Shown: positions 57,220 to 64,000 of the stretch, one piece after another | How positions within the stretch are numbered: the stretch's first letter is position 1 | Layout: each line of letters opens with the position of its first letter | NCBI GenBank assembly: GCA_010093685.1 | Contig: MU006229.1 | Coordinates: 1,023,271-1,087,270, forward strand | Source of the DNA: Ophiobolus disseminans | Taxonomy: Eukaryota > Ascomycota > Dothideomycetes > Pleosporales > Phaeosphaeriaceae | Reading direction: 5' to 3' | DNA: 64,000 nt | Position numbers and translations under genes: made by a program | The notes under the pieces: generated by a model | What the model was told of the DNA's origin: nothing | Seen by the model: only the letters and a program-made list of their open reading frames with translations | Databases searched by the model: none

Positions 57220-58229
57220 CTACGCCTTCATATGTGGATACAACGAGAACTCGCCCGTCGTCGGCAGCACTTCACCACTAACCTTCATCTTGCTCCAAGT
57301 CTTGCCCACCACCCATTTCCCGCTCGTCTGAAGCGTGCGGTCCCAGCCGTAGTACGCACGGGGCCAATCATTGTATGCGTCGATATGCATCAGTTCCTCG
57401 TCGGGTGTTGTAACATATCCGTCGGCAAATGGTGGTGCGATGGCTTCTCAGTTGAACGAGAGCTTACTGCTGAAGTGTCCAAGGAAGACAGTCTCGTCGA
57501 GATTTTGCGCGTATTTGTAAATGAGCGGTTGCTCGACTTCGTCTTCTGTGTCCTTGTACGTTGTGATCTTGATGTGAGAGATGTGTAGCGCGGACATTAG
57601 GTTCTTCTTCTGGAAGCGCGGGTCGCATGGGGGTGGCGCGCCTCGAGGACGTGGGACGGGGACCCATTCTTGGGTGAACATGGAGGCTGGTAGTTGGACT
57701 TCGGGGGCGGTGATGTCTTGGAGGCTGACGGGGTCGACGATTCGAATCGGTGCGCGGTACTTGTTGGACCAGCGTGGAACCTCGGAAGCGATGTACTCGC
57801 GACGTTGTTTGATGTACTTCTCCGTTATCTCCTCTTTGATGGTCTTGCTCGATAGGATGAGGCCCATCTAGTCCGCTGGGCCGGAGTCTGACTGGTGTAC
57901 AATGTTATCGTAGATCAGCTGACGTATCTCATATATGTTGATGGCGTCTTCAGCGGCCTTCGTGTTGGTCCGACGTTGATTGACTGGGTGTCGTGGATTG
58001 TTCTTGTCCCAGGGATCGTAAAAGTCAGACGGCCACTCGTATCCGCCCCAGAAGGACTGATGTTTGAGGGTGGGATAATGGGCGAACATTCCAACGGCGA
58101 ACTTCGGTTGAACGGCAAGACCGTTAACGGACGCATGGCTCCCTTCTTCAGTTTGACCTTTGTCGATTCCATCGATGATAATACTGCTCTAGGTTGTGAT
58201 TTGCTATCTGTGGTTGATTGTGGAGGCAA
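57220..58229 (-). pseudogene. Unknown-family gene, copy 3, with in-frame stops and a probable frameshift
   Basis: The frame from 58089 reads TKAAEDAINIYEIRQLIYDN to a TAG at 57868-57870 and continues at once as KQRREYIASEVPRW, SNKYRAPIRIVDPVSL and APEVQLPASMF to a TGA at 57448-57450. It then runs on as PPFADGYVTTPDEELMHIDA and DWPRAYYGWDRTLQTSGKWV to TAG 57220-57222. The shared order with copy 1 shows the stops interrupt one ancestral protein. A separate frame starting at 58229 (MPPQSTTDSKSQPRAVL) may be the original N-terminus joined by a frameshift near 58080. TAG (from CAG) and TGA (from CGA) both fit C-to-T decay. Function unknown. Confidence 0.6.
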
Positions 58230-58709
58230 CTGCTGTGGGTTGTGGGTTGTAAGTCATGAGTTGTGATGTTTGAGAAGAGGAAGAAGAAGAGCAAGTTAGC
58301 CGTTTTCAAGGGTTCAGAGCAAGAAGTTCGTCCGTTGTTGGTCGAGAATGATTTCCTCCTTCACCCCGGAACAGTGAAATATCAATTCAGGGTGAAGTCA
58401 TAACGTCTTCAGAGCAGTGAAGCAACAATCGAGAGATGAAATCACAATGTTCAACAACACATAGCATACTTGTCGAGCTACGGCCATTTACTGAGCGCCA
58501 TGGAATGCCACTAATTGTCACCGAGAAATTTAGATTCGACAAACGTCGGGACTGCTAAGTATCAGCAAATGTCAAACGCAACCCGTCCATTGAGTCATAC
58601 GGATGCATTGTTCAAACGATAATGACGTACACCAAACCAAACAGAGACTCCGCGCTCCCTAACGTGCAAACGTCAAATTCAGCGTCGCTCCGAGCTAATG
58701 ACTCTGCGC
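58230..58709. other. Intergenic region
   Basis: 480 bp between copy 3 and the AIM24-like gene; no gene seen. Confidence 0.45.
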
Positions 58710-60172
58710 CTACATCTGCGCCGTGGCATTTGCAGCCAACCACGCCGCAAAAGCCTGGGCGTTCCTCGTCTGCATGAATACAGTTCCAGGTCCGGTGAAC
58801 TTGCACACCAGACCCTCGCCAGCCGTCATGTTGGACATGATGCCGCCCGAAGCCACGCGTTCGAGGACGTATTTACAGTTCCACGCCACAAGGTGACCAT
58901 TGTCGATGATGTACTTTTCGTCCTTTTGGAGCTGTAATACATGTTAGTAACAACGGTCATTTCGGATTCGAATATAATGATGGCACTCACATCCTTCCTG
59001 ATGATCGCGCCGAAGCTCGTACACCAAAGAATACCCTGCCCGCTAATCTTGTACACGAACAGTCCCTCACCGCTGAACATTGCTTTTCCGAAGCCCTGGC
59101 TCTTGTACTCGGTCACAATGCCCTGTGTACATGCCAGGAACGCGTCTTTGCCGACACTCCATTGCTCGTGACCACCGAGCTTGATAATGGTTATGTCGCC
59201 GATGGCGGCGGGCGCGAGGAGAAGTTCACCGGGGCCGGTGTATGTGGATTTGGACATGTCGCCACCGATGAGAGCTTTCTTGAGAGAGAACTTCATGGAG
59301 CCTTTGAGGGTTATGGTTGGCGACATTGCGATCATAGCGCCTGTATGAAGGTTAGCATATTTTCATACAATACTTATAGCATCAATCCGGGCGGCTGGAA
59401 ATAGCAAGACGTACCCGGCTTTGCAGTGAACGGGCATCCTATTGCCAGTTGCACTGTAAGAATAGTGTTGGTGTCCCGATGGCTTACGCGATAGCTCCCT
59501 CCATTGAAAGTGCCCACGTCGTCAGCCGTCGTACTCGGCTGTCCAGCACCTGCGCCAGCAAATTGAGGCTGAGAAGGAATTGCAGGTTGTTGCTGCTGGG
59601 CGGCTGCATATTGTGGCTGTCCGGCGCCTGCGAACTGCGATTGTTGTGGTGACTGTGGAAGTTGCTGCTGGCTCAACTGCTGCTGAGGCATGCCAGGATG
59701 TCCAGCACTGCGTGGGTCTGCGCCACTGGGATGTGGGCTGTGGCTGGGCGGGCCATATGTTTGTTGTGGAGCGGGTTTGTGTTGTGCGGGCGCACTGCCA
59801 GGTGGTGGGAAGTGTTGCTGCTGCAAATGATCTTGTGGCGGCGCGTATTGGGCCTGCCCCCCAGCCGGCGGAGGAGGATAGTGCTGTTGCTGTGGCTGCT
59901 GCGCGGGAGGAGAAGAAGGAGGCGGCGGGTAGGGATGGCCGCCCGGCGGAGGCGCATAGAACTGTTGTTGACCTTGCTGGTCTGTCGCGTGTCAGTACTG
60001 AAGTTTGGAATGATACGAAGCAGGAGAGCTTCCAGTGTTGACATACCGTACCCACCCTTCTCAGGAGGTGCTGTTACTTGTTAGCTTCATGCTCCCGAGG
60101 TTGTAGTCCACGCGACTCACGAGGATAAAAGTTTCCACCCGGCGGTGGTGAGGTTCCTTGGTATCCCGACAT
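58710..60172 (-). CDS. AIM24-family (TRAP-like beta) protein with Gln/Pro-rich N-terminus
   Basis: Five exons (60121-60172, 60047-60070, 59415-59981, 58991-59340, 58710-58931) give 404 aa; one exon is only 24 nt. The first 185 residues are Pro/Gln/Gly-rich (MSGYQGTSPPPGGNFYPPPP, then many QQQ and GAGQPQ runs). The AIM24/DUF124 domain follows: GTFNGGSYRVSHRDTN, ILTVQLAIGCPFTAKPGAM, GGDMSKSTYTGPGELLLAPA, DAFLACTQGIVTEYKSQGFG and VFMQTRNAQAFAAWLAANAT. Yeast Aim24 is a mitochondrial inner-membrane protein linked to MICOS; this protein has no obvious presequence and instead a disordered front, like many filamentous-fungal cytosolic paralogues. Location is therefore open. Confidence 0.88.
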
Positions 60173-61035
60173 GGCTTCTCTGCTTATGCGCTTCTTGCTT
60201 GGAGTCCGTCAAGGTTGTTGCCTCCAATGTCGCGTCTTCACAACTTCAGAAAACAGTATTAGAGCAGAGAATGGGACTTTGATTAGTCTATAAAGGAACA
60301 GATGGCTACGGCTTGCATATAACCGCCCATTCGCTCGTGGGCGGTTCGCGTCAAGCTGCTCAGCCTCAATGGGAAGAGCTGCTGGCTAGCGGGGTACCTC
60401 GAGCCGCCGAATCAGCGCCCCGCAACCCCATCTCCATTTCCTTGGACAGATGCGCCAAACTTACACAGCATGTCAGCAGCGCATGCACGACGCGTGACAC
60501 TCTAACTTCGTATTTGCGCATATGTGGCGTGAAGAGGATGGGACGACTTGGTGGCAGAAGCTGTTGTTGTCGAGGACATCAGCATTTGAAAGGAACAACA
60601 TCGCGTTCAGGGCCCAGGCGCTTGCCATCTGCAAGCGCCCGTGGCGGGCCTCCCCTGATCACCCCAACCCCATCAGAAACTGTAGTCTCTTTTCTTTTCT
60701 CAATCGCACAAGTCGTACAACATCCTTTCTGACACGATATCAAGTATACAATGTACATAGGTGAACTTAATGAGTGGTTTCATATACCCCTTTAGCCAGT
60801 AACGACTCTTCGTTTCAATACTTGTGCCAACTTCACATTGGTCGTTGCATGTTCTTCGCTCTTCTTTGTCACTCATCTTTTATCTCCATGTTCAACATGC
60901 GTCTCATGAGGCTATGGCAGAGTGGCCAATACATGACTCGGAGAATACTCAGCCCCATGTCGCGCGCAGGAATTATCTCAGCCTTCTCTCCAAGTTATCC
61001 CTCCATCCTTGATCCATCTCACGATCTTTTGCGCA
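60173..61035. other. Divergent intergenic region
   Basis: About 860 bp between the AIM24-like start and the STAND-N-domain gene start; presumably both promoters. Short frames only. Confidence 0.45.
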
Positions 61036-62222
61036 ATGGACCCCTTGTCTATCGGCTCTGCTGTCGTGGGTCTCATTGCCGCTGCATCTCGCTTGACTCC
61101 CATCATATATCATTTCACAATACACGCTCACGATGCACCGAAGACGGCCTCACAAATCCTGGACGAGATGACTAGTGTCACTGCTGCGTTGGAGAGATTG
61201 CAAACCTATATCATGGGAGCTTCGACGTCAGACGTCGCAAGGCGGTCGTTACTGTCACTACGAAACATTATCGCAACGCTTACAGCGTGTGTTACAACGT
61301 ACTCAGATTTGGAGAGAATAGTGACAAGTTGTGTCATTGATGGAAAAGTAAAGACCTCCAAATGGTTGATTAACGAGAGTGACATAATGGAATTGGTTCA
61401 GAGAGTTCAGGCGCACAAGTCATCTTTGACCTTGATGCTGACAATTCTTCAGTGGTAAGCCTTGCTTCTGACTCGTATGGTTAGCCGTCTTCTGACACAG
61501 GTAGCGAATCGATGCAAGAAGCAGAAAGCTCCATGAATCACCTTGTCAAGCTTGTGGAGGGTCTCGTGGCTAGTAATGCAGACCTACAAAGCCGGATCGA
61601 CACAATGGCTGTGGGTCAGATACCACCAGTTGCAACAGTACAGCCTATAACACTTCCCAAATGGTTACCTGGAGTGATACTACGGACCTTTGAGATAGAA
61701 CTCACCACATCGCGCCCTTACCGCAAACTAAAGCGCCGCAATTCCATCTTGTCGATCAATAGCTCCCGGCGAAACTCTATGTCACTTTCCGCCTTTTCTG
61801 ACTTGACACTGGGCGACGTATCTACGATATCTGTATATCATCTACCAATCTGGAGCACTGATATATCTAATGCCCAGTACTACCAGTTCGGCGGGGATGG
61901 TACATCAGTCACAACACCAGAACGGGCAGACCTGCGTTCGCAAACCAAGAACAGCGCGATTAGTTTGCAGTCGCTCCCTGCATCCAGGAGCACGCCTGAG
62001 GTCAACAGAACTCTGACTTATCCCCAGGCTTTGCATTTCCCATTTCTGGGTGGTCAACAACCTGATGTGATTTTCACAGCTGTCACCCTCTGCCAAAAAA
62101 CTGGTTCAATTGCGAGACAGGAATGGGGATTCTATAATCTCTCACATGAAGCAGGAGATGTAAGGACTTATCCTTTTGCTCCGGTACAAGCCTGCTCACA
62201 GACATATAGATCTTCGAGGTAG
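61036..62222 (+). CDS. Solo STAND-type N-terminal domain protein
   Basis: Exons 61036-61454 and 61505-62222 encode 378 aa. The acceptor is the GTAG at 61504; the preceding AG would give an immediate stop. The start MDPLSIGSAVVGLIAAASRL with TASQILDEMTSVTAALERLQ matches the helical N-domain (HeLo-like/PigL_N type) found in front of fungal NACHT/ankyrin receptors. A coiled-coil-like part follows (MNHLVKLVEGLVASNADLQS), then a Ser/Arg-rich linker (KLKRRNSILSINSSRRNSMS) and a short end without a known domain. No NACHT or repeat domain follows, so it is either a stand-alone adaptor-like protein or a truncated receptor. Its N-domain is only distantly like that of the NLR 5 kb away. Confidence 0.75.
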
Positions 62223-63042
62223 TCTGGTTGAAGCAACCTATGTGGCTGGTGCGATATCCCACCGGTATTCGTACTATGGGGTGGGTACTGGCGGAGAATA
62301 TGACACTCGTCTCGCCAAGTCAGCTTGTATGACAAGTGCGTTGCACTGGCGGGCAACATAGACAAAAAGCCCGAGGTCGATCCGTAGCGATGCAACCACA
62401 GCCTTCTTTGACAAACTTCAACCACTCACGACCGCGGATGAGCTCCACAGCGTCGCACTCACCACTGAAGCGAGCGCAGCACTGAGCTGTCATCGAATGC
62501 TGTGACAAGCAGCAAAAGACACAGGACGACGAGGGCGAAGAGTAGTGTAAGCTATTGAAGTAAATGCTACAAGATACCAAAGGTACTGTTAAACACTGCC
62601 AGACATGACCATGTCGAGAATCAGTAGCCTCAAGTGATAGAGCTTGGGTGGATACCATGGACGGAGTCACTCCGGCACTGGCTGATGGTGGATATGGTGT
62701 CAGATATCCACTATGTCAACCTTCAAGCTACAACAGCGAGAAGGTCGGCCTTTTTGTTGTCTGACATATGGTTTCCCCATTCCCAAATTTCGACTTAGTA
62801 AATCTGAGTCGCAATCACCTATGGCTCTGTGTGATGCGTTGGTAGTATGCTGGTGTGTACGGGATCAATAACGTGTGCGAAGTATTGTTGAATAAAGAGT
62901 CTGATCATCTTAGATCTGTGCTTGGCGGTACATGTACATGCCAAGGTTCGTCAAGCTATTCCACCTTAGTGAGTCCAAGGCACAAGAAATGCAGTCCTGA
63001 ACGCCGATGCTGTAAAGTATGTACCAAGTGCTTCCTCCAAGC
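62223..63042. other. Convergent intergenic region
   Basis: About 820 bp between the two 3' ends. A 116-codon minus-strand frame (62320-62670) has no recognised feature. Nothing supported. Confidence 0.45.
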
Positions 63043-63431
63043 TTATAGCGACGCCGCCGCCTCGACCGCTCCTGCCAGTTTGAACGCCGTCTTGTTCGTC
63101 ACCACAACTTGAACGGGGTAATTCCATTCCATCCACTTTGCCCATCCTGCATATTCGTCAGCTTCTGCCGTTTCCATCAGACCTGGGATGACGTACCCCA
63201 GTATGCGCATTTCCTGCCAAAGTATTTCCCGATATACGGCACCAGCACCATGGTCAGGAGCAGCTCCATCTGCTGCAATGATTCTCTCCACTCTCTTTCC
63301 GCATCTGATATGTATTCGTCGTCGTCGACGGCCGAGGAAGTCGCCGAGGAGGAGGGCAACGAGTCAATCTCGTCGGCGGAGGAGGAGCTCATGGCCGGGT
63401 CGAGGAAGCTTCCGCTGTTGCTTACGGACAT
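63043..63431 (-). CDS. Mim2-like mitochondrial outer-membrane import protein
   Basis: Two exons (63197-63431, 63043-63146) encode 112 aa. An acidic/Ser-rich front (SSSADEIDSLPSSSATSSAV) leads to DAEREWRESLQQMELLLTMV, a hydrophobic segment LLLTMVLVPYIGKYFGRKCA, then across the junction YWGWAKWMEWNYPVQVVVTN and KTAFKLAGAVEAAASL. Size, acidic N-terminus and one central membrane segment followed by G-x-x-x-G-R-x fit the fungal Mim2 subunit of the MIM complex, which inserts alpha-helical outer-membrane proteins. The assignment is from remembered family pattern and needs a profile search. Confidence 0.65.
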
Positions 63432-63861
63432 GTCGCAGAGGGTAGAGTTGTTTCTGATAGGCCGGTGTATCGTGACCGCAGCGGCGTGCTACCGTGGTTG
63501 CATTGATGGCTGTCGCGAGTGATTCATTGTGGCTGCTCGCCGTTTGGCACTTTCGTTAATGATGGACGAGCTGCGAGGGGGGCAGCCAATGAGAGAAGGT
63601 GTGGCTGAGATCTGCCCCACGCACGTGAGTGGCTTGAGCTCTTGGCAACACTGTGACTGTTCGCCAACAGATTCGACTCACCACTTGCACTCACTTAAAG
63701 AAGCTCAACCACCCATCTTCTCTCCCACAACTCACTACCCCGACCACATTATTTCAAATAACCACGAGACTACACCGGACGATCATCGACAAACAGCCAC
63801 AATCACCGCAATCATGGCTGATACCGTGCGTCACCCCGCGCCCCACGATGACCACTAAAAA
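63432..63861. promoter_or_regulatory. Bidirectional promoter: Mim2-like (-) and eIF2-beta (+), with an upstream ORF
   Basis: 430 bp between divergent starts. CA-rich sequence at 63660-63810 looks like the eIF2-beta leader. A 14-codon frame (63814-63858) opens with ATG, ends TAA, and stands 3 nt before the eIF2-beta ATG in the same reading frame. Confidence 0.5.
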
Positions 63862-63991
63862 ATGGCCACTGACAGCGAAACACAGGCCGACCTGCCCGAG
63901 CGCAAGCCCCGCAAATCCGTCGCATTCTCAGAGGGCGCCACGATCGTAGACAGCGACGGCCAAGTCACCGAGTCGAAAGAGATGAACGGCG
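63862..63991 (+). CDS. SUI3: eIF2 subunit beta, first exon only (gene continues past the window)
   Basis: The first exon encodes about 43 residues (MATDSETQADLPERKPRKSV, AFSEGATIVDSDGQVTESKE, MNGG), then a GTAAGT donor at 63992. RKSVAFSEGATIVDSDG is the conserved start of filamentous-fungal eIF2-beta, the subunit that contacts eIF5 and eIF2B and helps deliver initiator tRNA. The polylysine boxes and zinc finger lie outside the window. Confidence 0.8.
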
Positions 63992-64000
63992 GTAAGTCTA

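Noticed and set aside
61501..61504. First AG acceptor in the STAND N-domain gene
   Set aside because: It makes an immediate TAG stop; the next AG (61504) restores the long frame.
1..64000. tRNA, rRNA or other structured RNA genes
   Set aside because: I looked for B-box-like GGTTCGAnnCC and cloverleaf arms and saw no convincing case by eye; a covariance search would be decisive.

Overview
This window looks like nuclear DNA of a filamentous ascomycete. Its genes have short GT-AG introns with CTAAC/CTGAC-type branch sites. The gene set includes a GH3 beta-glucosidase, a HET-domain gene, a NACHT-WD40 STAND receptor, a Zn2Cys6 factor, a SAT4/rhodopsin-type membrane protein and a fungal polyprenol reductase. 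Dothideomycetes (Pleosporales) is my best guess, from gene style only; no marker in the window proves it. Both ends cut through genes.

Layout. 1-2222 (-): 5' part of a secreted beta-glucosidase. 4717-6855 (+): RBR ubiquitin ligase. 7862-9217 (-): Stm1-like ribosome-associated protein. 10199-11650 (-): bZIP factor. 13586-16338 (+): arrestin-domain protein. 16952-19096 (+): HET protein. 19789-20287 (-): Pin4 parvulin. 20794-24150 (-): Hos4-like ankyrin protein. 24826-25743 (+): polyprenol reductase. 26280-27428 (+): Kv-beta-like aldo-keto reductase. 27714-30201 (-): Ku80. 31012-33922 (-): NBR1-type autophagy receptor. 34797-36119 (+): Nop13-like two-RRM protein. These are mostly conserved, gene-dense core genes.

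From about 37.7 kb the content is more accessory. It holds a Zn2Cys6 regulator (37697-40321, +) with a palindromic CCG-N4-CGG site upstream, an AKR9-type reductase (40796-42048, -), a seven-TM rhodopsin-type protein (42710-44156, -) and an SMP-repeat, LEA-like protein (46343-46987, +). From 47 to 58.3 kb the DNA is visibly AT-richer, gene-poor and repeat-rich. It holds three diverged copies of a gene family I cannot name, each with in-frame stops. Between copies two and three lies a 5.1 kb segment bounded by 89-bp inverted repeats (84/89 identical), and inside it is a complete NLR-type gene: an N-terminal helical domain, NACHT, and eight near-identical 42-residue WD40 repeats. No transposase was seen in the segment.

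The right part returns to core genes: AIM24-like (58710-60172, -), a small protein with a STAND-type N-terminal domain (61036-62222, +), a Mim2-like mitochondrial outer-membrane protein (63043-63431, -) and the first exon of eIF2-beta (63862 onward, +).

The most interesting signal is the inverted-repeat-bounded NLR with highly conserved WD40 repeats set in a decayed local gene family. It suggests a mobile or formerly mobile allorecognition/immunity cassette. All exon structures are manual splice predictions, supported by reading frame and family conservation but not by transcripts.
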